A DNA stretch of 64,000 nt, taken from NCBI RefSeq assembly GCF_000175615.1, contig NZ_ACVO01000015.1, forward strand, positions 496,001-560,000, read 5' to 3'. Positions 36,655 to 45,354 of this stretch are shown in pieces. Position numbers and translations under genes: made by a program. Source of the stretch: Rothia mucilaginosa ATCC 25296. GTDB taxonomy: Bacteria; Actinomycetota; Actinomycetes; Actinomycetales; Micrococcaceae. Position 1 is the first letter of the stretch. Every line of letters begins with the position of its first letter. The notes under the pieces were generated by a model. That model ran no database searches, was not told the DNA's origin, and was given only the letters and a program-made list of their open reading frames with translations.

Positions 36655-36705
36655 AATAGACTGGCATTCCCTCCGGTTGCACGACAAAAAGAGAGGGAAC
36701 GCCAG
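36655..36705 (-). terminator. Second minus-strand terminator downstream of glnA
   Basis: 13-base stem CTGGCATTCCCTC (36661-36673) with GAGGGAACGCCAG (36693-36705), one mismatch; on the minus strand it is followed by TCTATTTTTATG, a good U tract. Confidence 0.65.
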
Positions 36706-36859
36706 CACCAACAGCTTAGCCCTTAGAGCCGCTCTAAGCGCAACTAAGACACCCGAGGCTCATCGAGGCAGAAAAATATTAGACACGAACCGTCACCAAA
36801 AATGGCCCGACGAGCCTGCAACCGGCAGACCCCCTGCAGAAACCCAGCAGAAAACACAA

Positions 36860-36899
36860 CAACGGCCTATACGCTCCCAAAGGAACGTATAGGCCGTTG
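36860..36899 (-). terminator. glnA terminator
   Basis: Perfect 14-base stem CAACGGCCTATACG (36860-36873) with CGTATAGGCCGTTG (36886-36899), 50 bases after the glnA stop. Confidence 0.85.
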
Positions 36900-36950
36900 C
36901 CTGTTCTCCTGAACGCACCCCCTACAAGGGGCACCGTTCAGGAAGAAAGA

Positions 36951-38375
36951 TTAGACGCCGTAGTACAGCTGGTACTCAAGCGGGTGCGGAACCAGCGAGA
37001 GCGGCTCCAGCTCGTTCTTACGCTTGTAGTCAATCCACGCCTGAATCAGGTCCTCGGTGAAGACGCCGCCCTCGAGCAGGAAGTCGTGGTCAGCCTCCAG
37101 AGCAGCCAGAGCCTCCTCGAGGTTAGCCGGAGCCTTCTTGATGTCCTTAGCCTCTTCAGCGGGCAGCTCGTACAGGTCCTTGTCGATCGGCGCCGGCGGC
37201 TCGATGCGGTTGCGGATACCGTCCAGACCAGCCATCAGCTGAGCAGCAAACGCGAAGTAGGGGTTAGCGGAGGGGTCCGGTGCACGGAACTCCAGACGCT
37301 TAGCCTTCGGGTTGGTGCCGGTAATCGGGATGCGGATACCAGCGGAACGGTTACCCTGCGAGTACACCATGTTGATGGGAGCCTCGTAGCCGGGAACCAG
37401 ACGCTTGTAAGAGTTCACGGTCGGGTTGGTGAACGCCAGAACAGCGGAGGAGTGCTCAATCAGACCGCCAATGTACCAGCGTGCGGTGTCAGAGAGGTTA
37501 GCGTAGCCGCGCTCATCGTAGAAGAGGGGCTCGCCGTCCTGCCACAGCGACTGGTGGCAGTGCATACCGGAGCCGTTGTCACCGAACACGGGCTTGGGCA
37601 TGAAGGTCACGGACTTGCCCCATGCGTCTGCGGTGCCCTTGATGACGTACTTGAACTTCAGCAGGTCGTCAGCAGCCTTGGTGAGGGTGTCGAACTTGTA
37701 GTTGATTTCTGCCTGGCCAGCTGCGCCCACCTCGTGGTGGCTACGCTCAACCTCAAGGCCAACCTCGTCCATTGCTACGCACATTGCGTCACGCAGGTCA
37801 GCTTGCTTGTCGACGGGGGAGACGGGGAAGTAGCCGCCCTTGACGGGGGTCTTGTTGCCCAGGTTGCCGCCCTCTTCCTTGCGGCCGGTGTTCCAGGGAG
37901 CCTCATCGGAGTCGATCTTGTAGAACACGGAGTTCGGCTCGACCTGGTAGCGGACGTCCTCGAAGACGAAGAATTCAGCCTCGGATGCGAAGAATGCGGT
38001 GTCTGCAATGCCGGTGGACTGCAGGTACGCCTCGGCGCGCTCAGCGACGCCGCGGGGGTCACGGTGGTAGGGCTCGCCGGTGCGGGGGTTCACGATGGAA
38101 CAGATGATGACCAGGGTCTTCTCAATGCGGAAGGGGTCAACGTACGCGGACTGAACGTCGGGGATCAGCTGCATGTCGGACTCTGCAATGCCCTGGAAGC
38201 CGCGAATGGAGGAGCCATCAAAAAGCTGGCCGTTGACGAAGAAATCGTCATCAATCGCCTTGGCGGGCAGGTTGAAGTGCTGCTGCACGCCGGGCATGTC
38301 GGTGAATCGGATATCAACGAAGACTACTTCTTCGTTCTTGATAAAGTCGAGAACTTCCTGGGGGCTGGTAAACAT
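36951..38375 (-). CDS. glnA: Glutamine synthetase, type I
   Basis: ATP-dependent assimilation of ammonia into glutamine, a dodecamer. 474 residues with the N-terminal DIRFTDMPG, the HCHQS active-site stretch ([11 protein letters not shown]), [17 protein letters not shown], and the adenylylation-loop tyrosine in [10 protein letters not shown], so it should be controlled by GlnE. AAGGAG lies nine bases before the ATG. A GlnR-like box lies about 145 bases upstream. The DUF4191 gene, lipA and lipB precede it on the same strand. Confidence 0.97.
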   Translation of the reverse strand: MFTSPQEVLDFIKNEEVVFVDIRFTDMPGVQQHFNLPAKAIDDDFFVNGQLFDGSSIRGFQGIAESDMQLIPDVQSAYVDPFRIEKTLVIICSIVNPRTGEPYHRDPRGVAERAEAYLQSTGIADTAFFASEAEFFVFEDVRYQVEPNSVFYKIDSDEAPWNTGRKEEGGNLGNKTPVKGGYFPVSPVDKQADLRDAMCVAMDEVGLEVERSHHEVGAAGQAEINYKFDTLTKAADDLLKFKYVIKGTADAWGKSVTFMPKPVFGDNGSGMHCHQSLWQDGEPLFYDERGYANLSDTARWYIGGLIEHSSAVLAFTNPTVNSYKRLVPGYEAPINMVYSQGNRSAGIRIPITGTNPKAKRLEFRAPDPSANPYFAFAAQLMAGLDGIRNRIEPPAPIDKDLYELPAEEAKDIKKAPANLEEALAALEADHDFLLEGGVFTEDLIQAWIDYKRKNELEPLSLVPHPLEYQLYYGV

Positions 38376-38518
38376 GAGGACTGCTCCTTGTTCGACTGAC
38401 GGTGCAGGAGGGTATCTTCCCTCATCACATTCAGTCTTTGGTTTAGTTTTTGGCCGCGGGCAAAACCCTGTGACATATCAAGCATAGTGGTTATTTTTTG
38501 CGCGTGCGTGACTATCGT

Positions 38519-38534
38519 GTTTCGGTAATGTTAC
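38519..38534 (-). promoter_or_regulatory. GlnR-type binding site upstream of glnA
   Basis: On the minus strand GTAAC-ATTACC-GAAAC, an exact match to the GlnR half-site layout GTnAC-n6-GAAAC known from Streptomyces. Another GTAAC lies at 38554-38550. The site is 145-160 bases upstream of the glnA ATG, suited to activation or repression. That a GlnR protein exists here is inferred. Confidence 0.55.
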
Positions 38535-38660
38535 AAATCCTGGAAAGGAGTTACATCTTGGTTGCCTTACGACACACAGTACAGATGCTAACGCCCTCAG
38601 TAGAGCCAGTAGCAAAGCCAATATCAATGCCAGCAGCAGCGCAATAACCGGGCGTAACAA
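38535..38660. other. Spacer between the GlnR-like site and the DUF4191 terminator
   Basis: Belongs to the roughly 350-base gap upstream of glnA. A minus-strand 60-codon frame with a Leu-rich start crosses it, but it has no ribosome binding site and runs through the regulatory box, so I do not call it. Confidence 0.4.
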
Positions 38661-38700
38661 AAGGCCCCGGCCCTCCCCACACGGGAAGAGCCGGAGCCTT
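38661..38700 (-). terminator. Terminator after the DUF4191 gene
   Basis: AAGGCCCCGGC (38661-38671) with GCCGGAGCCTT (38690-38700), one mismatch, followed on the minus strand by TTGTTACG. Confidence 0.7.
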
Positions 38701-38724
38701 CAAAACCTTATATCGGCGTCTCGC

Positions 38725-39441
38725 TTAGCGGCCGCGCATCGCACGACGGTCCGGGCGAGCACGCATCGGGTCAACACCCTTCGGCAGACCATTCATCGGG
38801 TTACGCATCGTGTTCAGGGTGCTCAGACGACCCGAAACAACCTGCATCTCCTGCTGAGTCAGAGCCTTCGGAAGCTTATTCATGGTCTTCACAACGTCCT
38901 TGAGCTCAACCTGACCCTCATCGTGACCGGTCTCAATCACGTGAACCGGAACGCCCGGAGCCACACGAGCCAGGTGCTTCTTCTCAGTGTTCACCAGCGA
39001 GTTCACGCGGCTGTGAGGGCCCTCGGTCACCAGCACAATACCGGGACGGCCCAGCGCACGGAACACCAGATCCTGGTTGCGGTTCGCAGCAACAGGCTGC
39101 TCCTCAACAATCCAACCGCGGCGCACCGAGTTCATCGCCGCACCACTACGACCGGGCTGGTTCTCAATCTGAGCAAAAGCCGCAGTCTGCGCGCGGCGAC
39201 CCAGCAGAAGCATCGCCACAATAGCGGCAACGCCCAGACCCAGAATCAGGAAAGTAATCCAGTTACCCAGGGCAATACCGATGAGGAGGAAAACCAAAAG
39301 GGTACCCAGAGCCGACAGACTCAGAATCCAACCGATATTCGGGTCGGACTTCTTGGTCATCTGGTAGACCTGCTTCATCTGGGCGAAAGTGCCCGGAGTG
39401 CGTTCCTTCTTCTTTTTCTTCTCTTCGCGCTTATCTGCCAC
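38725..39441 (-). CDS. DUF4191 family membrane protein
   Basis: 238 residues: Lys/Glu-rich N terminus, two hydrophobic helices (WILSLSALGTLLVFLLIGIA and ITFLILGLGVAAIVAMLLLG), then a cytoplasmic domain (AAMNSVRRGWIVEEQPVAAN, LVFRALGRPGIVLVTEGP). Homologues lie next to lipA in many actinobacteria; function unknown. GTG 39441 has AGGAAG five bases upstream. A 209-base gap with a hairpin separates it from lipA. Confidence 0.88.
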   Translation of the reverse strand: MADKREEKKKKKERTPGTFAQMKQVYQMTKKSDPNIGWILSLSALGTLLVFLLIGIALGNWITFLILGLGVAAIVAMLLLGRRAQTAAFAQIENQPGRSGAAMNSVRRGWIVEEQPVAANRNQDLVFRALGRPGIVLVTEGPHSRVNSLVNTEKKHLARVAPGVPVHVIETGHDEGQVELKDVVKTMNKLPKALTQQEMQVVSGRLSTLNTMRNPMNGLPKGVDPMRARPDRRAMRGR

Positions 39442-39578
39442 GATTCTTCCTCGGCTGGTTCTTCCGCGGCCCCGAGAAGCGCCTCAAACGCTCACGGAAC
39501 CATAGTGACGTAACGATGCAGTATATGCCTGCAATTTTTCTAGTTTACCCTACCCGCACAAGGGGCGGGGCATAAGGG

Positions 39579-39622
39579 GAGGCTCCCCGAACACCGGACG
39601 AACACCGGGTTCGAGGAGCCTC
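39579..39622 (-). terminator. Hairpin after lipA
   Basis: GAGGCTCC..CGAAC (39579 onward) pairs with GTTCG.GGAGCCTC (ending 39622). On the minus strand the following CCCCTTATG is only weakly U-rich. Confidence 0.6.
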
Positions 39623-39650
39623 AACGCTCTCAGAAAGATTCTGAAAAGGC

Positions 39651-40658
39651 TTAGTAGCCCGCAGCCACCAGGGAGGAGGCTTCCTGCAGAGCTGCACCCT
39701 CACCCTCAATGTGGGCAAGGTTCTCAGGGATCGGGTAGCCGTTCTTACGCATTGCACGAGCCCACAGGCGACCTGCACGGTAGGACGAGCGAACCATCGG
39801 GCCCGCCATAACGCCAGCGAAACCAATCTCCTCAGCCATGTTCGCAAAATCCACGAACTGCTGCGGCTTCACCCAACGCTCAATCGGGTGGAAGAGCGGG
39901 CCGGGGCGCAGGTACTGGGTGAGGGTAATAATGTCACAACCAGCATCGTGCAGATCGCACAGCGCCTCGTAAATCTCGTCATCGGTCTCGCCCATACCCA
40001 GAATCAGGTTGGACTTGGTGACCATGCCGCCTTCCTTAGCCTGGGTAATAACATCCAGGGAACGCTCGTAACGGAACGCCGGGCGAATCTGACGGAAGAT
40101 ACGGGGGACGGTCTCCAGGTTGTGCGCGAACACCTCAGGCTTAGCGTCAATCACCTTCTGAACATGCTCGGGAACACCCTTGAAGTCGGGGACGAGCATC
40201 TCAACGCCGGTGTTCGGGCACATCTTGTGAATCTGGCGGGTGGTCTCTGCATACAGCCACGCACCGCCGTCTTCCAGATCGTCACGAGCAACACCGGTCA
40301 CGGTTGCGTAACGCAGACCCATGACCTTCACGTTCTTAGCAACCTTGAACGGCTCAGCGTAGTCAACAGCAACAGGCTTGCCGGTCGCAATATTGCAGAA
40401 GTCGCAACGGCGGGTGCACTCGGAACCACCAATCAGGTAGGTTGCTTCACGGTCTTCCCAGCACTCGTAAATATTGGGGCAGCCAGCCTCTTCACACACG
40501 GTGTGCAGGCCCTGACCGCGAGCCAGCTCGCGCATCTCGTTGTATTCGGGGCCAACAATAGCCTTGGTCTTAATCCAGTGAGGCTTCTTCTCAATGGGAA
40601 CCTCAGCGTTGCGGGCCTCCACACGCAGTAGCTTGCGTCCTTCAGGTGCGGTGCTCAA
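39651..40658 (-). CDS. lipA: Lipoyl synthase
   Basis: Radical-SAM enzyme that inserts two sulfurs into protein-bound octanoate. 335 residues: auxiliary-cluster cysteines in [12 protein letters not shown], the SAM-cluster CTRRCDFC, and a C-terminal RSSYRAG serine motif. Start TTG 40658, supported by AAGGAG eight bases upstream. It follows lipB on the same strand after 164 bases. Targets in this window are the two lipoyl domains of the E2 at 43.5-45.2 kb. Confidence 0.97.
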   Translation of the reverse strand: MSTAPEGRKLLRVEARNAEVPIEKKPHWIKTKAIVGPEYNEMRELARGQGLHTVCEEAGCPNIYECWEDREATYLIGGSECTRRCDFCNIATGKPVAVDYAEPFKVAKNVKVMGLRYATVTGVARDDLEDGGAWLYAETTRQIHKMCPNTGVEMLVPDFKGVPEHVQKVIDAKPEVFAHNLETVPRIFRQIRPAFRYERSLDVITQAKEGGMVTKSNLILGMGETDDEIYEALCDLHDAGCDIITLTQYLRPGPLFHPIERWVKPQQFVDFANMAEEIGFAGVMAGPMVRSSYRAGRLWARAMRKNGYPIPENLAHIEGEGAALQEASSLVAAGY

Positions 40659-40822
40659 AAGTCTTCTCCTTGGTCTAGATGTGCCCTCTGTGCAGGTGGG
40701 CCATCTTCTATTTTACGCCCGCTCAGGCGTAGGTGAAACTGATTTTCGTATATGACGAACAAAGCTGGGCGCGTTACGTGTACGGCCCGTTCGATGCTTC
40801 TTGACTGCGTCTAACCCTGCGT

Positions 40823-41500
40823 TTAGTGCTGCGCCGCAATGGGATCGAAGGACTCCGCCAGGCGGTCCTGATACTTCAGAAGCTCCGCCTCCAGCGGCTC
40901 CAAAATATCGGCGGGGGTGACGGTGCGGCCCAGCTGCTCCGAAATAGTGGTAACACCCGCATCGCTAATGCCGCAGGGAATGAACTGCTGGAAAGGCGCG
41001 GTGTCGTTGCAACAGTTAATCGCGAAGCCGTGCATGGTGGTGTTACGCGAAACGCGCATGCCCAGTGCCGCGATCTTCTTGTCCTGGGTGACGCCGTCGC
41101 CCAGAATCCACACGCCGCTACGGCCCTCAACGCGCTCACCCTTAATGCCCAGACCAGCCAGGACGTTAATGATGATTTCCTCGATGATGCGCACATACGC
41201 CACCACGTCAATAGGCTCGGGCAGGCGCAGAATCGGGTAGCCGGTCAGCTGGCCGGGACCGTGCCAGGTCAGCTTGCCGCCGCGGTCAATCTTGACGACG
41301 GGGGTGGACTTGTCTGCGGGGTACTCGTGGTCTTCCGTGCGTTTACCGGCGGTAATCACTGCCTCGTGCTCAAGCAGAAGAATCGTATTCTGGCGGGTGC
41401 GGTTAGCCACCTCATCGTGGATGCGGTACTGCTCGTCCAGGCACTCAACATAGTTCACATAGTTCGGGGCGAAGCCCACACGTTCAATCGTCACAGACAT
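40823..41500 (-). CDS. lipB: Lipoyl(octanoyl) transferase
   Basis: Transfers octanoate from acyl carrier protein to E2 lysines. 225 residues with GGKLTWHGPGQLTGYPIL, the RSGVWI motif and the catalytic Cys in FIPCGI. ATG 41500 chosen (AAGG eight bases upstream, start MSVTIERVGF); the longer frame to 41602 is not supported. Confidence 0.95.
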   Translation of the reverse strand: MSVTIERVGFAPNYVNYVECLDEQYRIHDEVANRTRQNTILLLEHEAVITAGKRTEDHEYPADKSTPVVKIDRGGKLTWHGPGQLTGYPILRLPEPIDVVAYVRIIEEIIINVLAGLGIKGERVEGRSGVWILGDGVTQDKKIAALGMRVSRNTTMHGFAINCCNDTAPFQQFIPCGISDAGVTTISEQLGRTVTPADILEPLEAELLKYQDRLAESFDPIAAQH

Positions 41501-41707
41501 ACTTTCTACCTTAGTACTGCTAGTGGAGGGAAGAAAATTAGGGCGCCCTGAATCACGTGATGAGCGAACACGTCGGAATATTACGGGCGGATGTGGTGGC
41601 ATGCCGGGATGAATATTCCGGGTGTTGATTTTAGGATTGCATGGTTTATTTATGGTGTTTTATTAAGTCTAAAAATATTATTTAGTGTTATTTGATAACA
41701 TAATGGT

Positions 41708-43330
41708 ATGAGAAGCAAAGAAGCACACGTTCTGGAAAGCATCGCCAACCCGGCTCTACCCACCCTGCAGATTGTCGAGTACCGGGGTGAAACCACTGAG
41801 GGCGCACCCGCCGCACGTTCCGTAACCTCCGCGCACCCCGGACGCTACACCCTGCGCACCATTTCTCAGCCTGCCCCGCCTGCTCCCTCCACCCCTGTAG
41901 CTCCCTCCACCCAGCTGGCTCCTGCCGCGCCCACTCTGCGCGCGGCAGCCAACGGGTACGGATTCGAGGAAAACACGGATACATCCGCTCAGCGGCACGC
42001 CCAGACCCCGCAGGTAGCCGCCGCCCTACGTAACGCGCCCGGACTCGCCAAGCTCCACGCCGTTACTAGCGAGAGCACCGATAGCGCCGATCAGCTGTGC
42101 CTCTGGTACGAGCCCCTCGACGCGGGTACCCTCGACAAGCTCCTGCGCGCTCGCACCCTGACACCCGCCGAGCTCATGACCCTGGCACGCACCCTGCACC
42201 GGGCGCTCGGCAGCCTCAAAAAGGTGGGGGAGGGGCGCGCCGAACTAAGCGCCGAATACATCGCTCTGAGCACCGCCGGAGTGCCCAAACTCCTGCTACC
42301 TGATGCCGTCTACCGTGAAGCGGCCCCTCAAGACGGAGAACAGCTCACCGCCGCTCGGGGCAACTACGCACGCTCCGCAGCGGCACTGCTCTGGCAAGCC
42401 GCCTGCGGGCACGCGCCGGAACCCTCCACCGCCCGCGTACCCCTCTCACTGCGGATGGGAACCACCGGTACTGCAGCCGAAGGGGCGCCCAGCAGCGAGT
42501 GGATTGAGCGCCTCGGCAGAGCCCTCGAATACCTGCTGGACGCACCCGCCCAGGAGGCGGCGCTCGCAGGGCTCAGCTCCGTGGTCGCCCTGGCGGAGGA
42601 GATGCCGCCTCGCCCGCTCAACGTCTACCTGAGCTGTTCAGAACGAGCCCGCGCCCTCATTCCCGCAGCTGTGGAGCCCGCGCCGGTACAGAAGCTCTCA
42701 AAGACGCAGAAGGCGCAACGCTACCTGGCGGAACGTTTGCCTCGCGTGAAGAAGCCGTCGAGCCCCGCAGAGACCGCGCCGCCCATCCTAAAGAACGCAG
42801 ACGCGACGGGCGCATCCCGCCTGAGGGGGCTACGCGGCGCGTTCACCCGCCCCACCGCGCGACTGGGACTGGCTGCACGCCTGGGACTTGCCGCGCTCGC
42901 GCTGGGGGCTATTGCGCTACCTCTCGGGTTCACCCTCTACGGGCGGAACGCCCCGGCAACGGCACAGCCCGTATCCGCTCAATCCGTGAACGCAGCGGGG
43001 GAGCAGACGCCCGGCGGCACGGAAGAACAGAATCAGGCTGTGCAGGGCGATCAGATTCTACGTGCCCTGATTGACCAGCGAAACCAAGAACGCCGTGCCC
43101 GAGGCGGCGCAGAGCTCACCGTCGACACCGCCGAAGAACTCAGCCGTGATAGTGAGAACATCCGCGTTATGGCGGTAGTCTCCGCACCCGGCTACCGCGC
43201 CGATAAAACCGAGCAGGAAGCCCGTAAACTCAGCGAAGAAAACGGCGTCAGCCGCCAGAAAGTCATCTTCGACCTGCATCGAGGTGAGAAAGGCTGGGAG
43301 ATCGCCCGCGCCGAACCCGTACCGGCATAG
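41708..43330 (+). CDS. Unrecognised single-pass membrane protein, possibly pseudokinase-like
   Basis: 540 residues. Residues 1-95 are Pro/Ala-rich. The middle region (about 110-310) resembles a degraded protein-kinase layout: LCLWYEPLDAGTLDKLL like a hinge and helix D, LTPAELMTLARTLHRALGSL, then GRAELSAEYIALSTAGVPKLL where a kinase would have HxDLxPxNxL. One membrane helix at about 390-415 (LGLAALALGAIALPLGFTLY) is followed by a 125-residue extracellular part. The ATG is preceded by an AT-rich promoter-like stretch and no ribosome binding site. Kinase relation is only an impression; otherwise function unknown. A strong terminator follows. Confidence 0.75.
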   Translation: MRSKEAHVLESIANPALPTLQIVEYRGETTEGAPAARSVTSAHPGRYTLRTISQPAPPAPSTPVAPSTQLAPAAPTLRAAANGYGFEENTDTSAQRHAQTPQVAAALRNAPGLAKLHAVTSESTDSADQLCLWYEPLDAGTLDKLLRARTLTPAELMTLARTLHRALGSLKKVGEGRAELSAEYIALSTAGVPKLLLPDAVYREAAPQDGEQLTAARGNYARSAAALLWQAACGHAPEPSTARVPLSLRMGTTGTAAEGAPSSEWIERLGRALEYLLDAPAQEAALAGLSSVVALAEEMPPRPLNVYLSCSERARALIPAAVEPAPVQKLSKTQKAQRYLAERLPRVKKPSSPAETAPPILKNADATGASRLRGLRGAFTRPTARLGLAARLGLAALALGAIALPLGFTLYGRNAPATAQPVSAQSVNAAGEQTPGGTEEQNQAVQGDQILRALIDQRNQERRARGGAELTVDTAEELSRDSENIRVMAVVSAPGYRADKTEQEARKLSEENGVSRQKVIFDLHRGEKGWEIARAEPVPA

Positions 43331-43386
43331 CTGACACCGAGTAACTAACACTGTGTAACTGACACCGTAGAAACGCGGACACAACA

Positions 43387-43434
43387 AAAGGCGGCGGCCC
43401 CACCCACCGAAGTGGATGGAACCGCCGCCTTTTT
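43387..43434 (+). terminator. Intrinsic terminator
   Basis: AAAGGCGGCGG (43387-43397) with CCGCCGCCTTT (43422-43432), then TT. The complementary run on the other strand could also serve the convergent E2 gene. Confidence 0.88.
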
Positions 43435-43522
43435 GCTCACTGTCCGGGAAAACCCGGAGAGCTACACTCGGTTACCCATCAGGGCACCGCCACAAGGAAA
43501 CTTCCTTGAATCTATGCAGGTC

Positions 43523-45163
43523 TTAGAGGCCCAGCTCAGACTCGAAGTTTGCCTCCTCCAGGCGGGTCTTGAGGGTGTGCAGGAAGCGACCAGCGTCCGC
43601 ACCGTCGACCACGCGGTGATCGTAGGTGAGGGACAGGTAGCACATGGAGCGGATAGCGATAACGTCGTTACCGTCAACGTCCTTAACAACCATGGGGCGC
43701 TTCACGATGGAACCGGTACCGAGGATTGCAACGTTCGGCTGGTTGATGATCGGGGTGTCGAACAGTGCACCGAAGGAACCAATGTTGGTGATGGTGAAGG
43801 TCGAACCCGACAGCTCCTCGGGGGAGATGTCGCCGGTACGTGCACGGCCACCCAGGTCGCCAATAGCCTTTGCCAGGCCAGCAATGCCCAGGTCAGAAGC
43901 GTTCTTGATGACGGGAACCAGCAGACCCTTGGGGGTGTCCACAGCAATAGCGATGTTCTCGGAGCCGTGGTAAGTGATCTGCTTGTAGTCTTCGGTCATG
44001 GAAGCGTTCAGAGCGGGGTGCTGCTGCAGAGCCTCAGCGGATGCCTGGACGAAGAAGGGCAGGAAGGTCAGCTTAGCGCCCTCACGAGCAGCGAAGCCGT
44101 CCTTAGCCTTTGCACGCAGCTGAACGATGCGGGTCACGTCAACCTCGGTGACCTGGGTCAGCTGGGTGGAGATGTCCAGGGACTCACGCATACGCTTTGC
44201 AATAACCTGGCGGATACGTGCGGTCTTCTCGACGGTGCCACGCTTGGGGGAAACCTCGAAGGTGTGCGGTGCCTTTGCGGAACCAGCAGCCGGAGCAGCA
44301 GCTGCAGCGGGAGCAGCAGCGGCGGGAGCAGCGGAACCCTTAGCAGCGATAGCAGCCTGAACATCCTGCTTGCGGATGCGGCCACCAACACCGGTGCCCT
44401 TGACGGTGGACAGGTCGATGCCGTTGTCCTTAGCGAGTTTACGGACCAGCGGGGTCACGTATGCTTCGCCCTCAGCAGCTGCCGGAGCGGCAGGTGCAGC
44501 GGGAGCTGCAGGAGCTGCAGGAGCCTCAGCAACCGGAGCCGGAGCTGCGGGAGCCTCAGCAACCGGAGCCGGAGCAGCGGGAGCAGCTGCAGCAGCAGCG
44601 TCGCCGATGATAGCCAGAACCTGGCCAACCTCTGCGTCCTCATCCTCGGGGATGCGGATCTCGAGCAGGGTACCTGCTACGGGGGAGGGAACCTCGGTGT
44701 CAACCTTGTCGGTGGAAACCTCAACCAGGGGCTCGTCAACCTCAACCTGCTCGCCAACTTCCTTCAGCCAGCGGGTAACGGTGCCCTCGGTGACGGACTC
44801 GCCCAGTGCGGGCAGTACGACCTCAATGCCTGCAGCAGCAGCTGCGGGAGCAGCAGGAGCCTCAGCAACCGGAGCGGGAGCTGCAGGAGCAGCAACTGCG
44901 GGAGCAGCCGGTGCAGCAGCGCCGGAACCGTCGCCAATGATAGCCAGAGCAGCGCCAACCTCGACGTCCTCGTCCTCGGGGACGAGAATCTGCTCAACAA
45001 CGCCTGCTACGGGGGAGGGGACCTCGGTGTCAACCTTGTCGGTGGAAACCTCAACCAGGGGTGCGTCAACCTCAATGGTGTCGCCGACCTCAACGAGCCA
45101 GCGGGTAACGGTACCCTCGGTCACGGACTCGCCCAGTGCGGGCAGTACTACGGTGTGGGACAT
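43523..45163 (-). CDS. 2-oxo acid dehydrogenase E2 acyltransferase with two lipoyl domains
   Basis: 546 residues: lipoyl domain 1 (Lys43 in STDKVDTE), Ala/Pro linker, lipoyl domain 2 (Lys near 160), a longer Ala/Pro linker, the peripheral subunit-binding domain ([30 protein letters not shown]) and the acyltransferase core ending in [17 protein letters not shown]. In actinobacteria this E2 (often labelled SucB or DlaT) serves both pyruvate dehydrogenase and the Kgd complex. ATG 45163 has GGAG upstream; the frame open to 45295 is an extension. lpd lies upstream on the same strand. Confidence 0.95.
   Translation of the reverse strand: MSHTVVLPALGESVTEGTVTRWLVEVGDTIEVDAPLVEVSTDKVDTEVPSPVAGVVEQILVPEDEDVEVGAALAIIGDGSGAAAPAAPAVAAPAAPAPVAEAPAAPAAAAAGIEVVLPALGESVTEGTVTRWLKEVGEQVEVDEPLVEVSTDKVDTEVPSPVAGTLLEIRIPEDEDAEVGQVLAIIGDAAAAAAPAAPAPVAEAPAAPAPVAEAPAAPAAPAAPAAPAAAEGEAYVTPLVRKLAKDNGIDLSTVKGTGVGGRIRKQDVQAAIAAKGSAAPAAAAPAAAAAPAAGSAKAPHTFEVSPKRGTVEKTARIRQVIAKRMRESLDISTQLTQVTEVDVTRIVQLRAKAKDGFAAREGAKLTFLPFFVQASAEALQQHPALNASMTEDYKQITYHGSENIAIAVDTPKGLLVPVIKNASDLGIAGLAKAIGDLGGRARTGDISPEELSGSTFTITNIGSFGALFDTPIINQPNVAILGTGSIVKRPMVVKDVDGNDVIAIRSMCYLSLTYDHRVVDGADAGRFLHTLKTRLEEANFESELGL
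44670..45163 (-). repeat. Near-identical DNA of the two lipoyl domains
   Basis: About 150 bases at 45005-45160 recur at 44672-44830 with high identity, for example the ACCTTGTCGGTGGAAACCTC stretch in both. It is the coding duplication of the lipoyl domain; such identity suggests recent duplication or ongoing gene conversion. Confidence 0.8.
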
Positions 45164-45217
45164 AATCTTTCCCGTTCTCCTTGTGAATGCTTGAACTAGA
45201 AAAATGTGAGCGGCGAC

Positions 45218-45262
45218 CCGGATGCGCGCCGCATGCGTCGAAACATGTCGACGCGCATCCGG
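45218..45262 (-). promoter_or_regulatory. Long palindrome between lpd and the E2 gene
   Basis: CCGGATGCGCG (45218-45228) pairs with CGCGCATCCGG (45252-45262), with an alternative inner pairing GCGTCGA/TCGACGC. It lies 55-100 bases upstream of the E2 ATG on the minus strand. No U tract follows, so a processing or regulatory hairpin is likelier than a terminator. Confidence 0.5.
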
Positions 45263-45354
45263 ATAGGGGCGTTGTTCAGCGGATACGCCCGGCAACCGCT
45301 AACGACCAACGGTCGTCAATACTAAGCTGACGCGCTAACGCCAGTCAGCAAAAT

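Noticed and set aside
36677..36892. 71-codon plus-strand frame between glnA and budA
   Set aside because: It runs through two terminator hairpins and has no ribosome binding site.
38478..38660. 60-codon Leu-rich minus-strand frame upstream of glnA
   Set aside because: No ribosome binding site, and it crosses the GlnR-like box; the hydrophobic start is a by-product of CTG-rich DNA.
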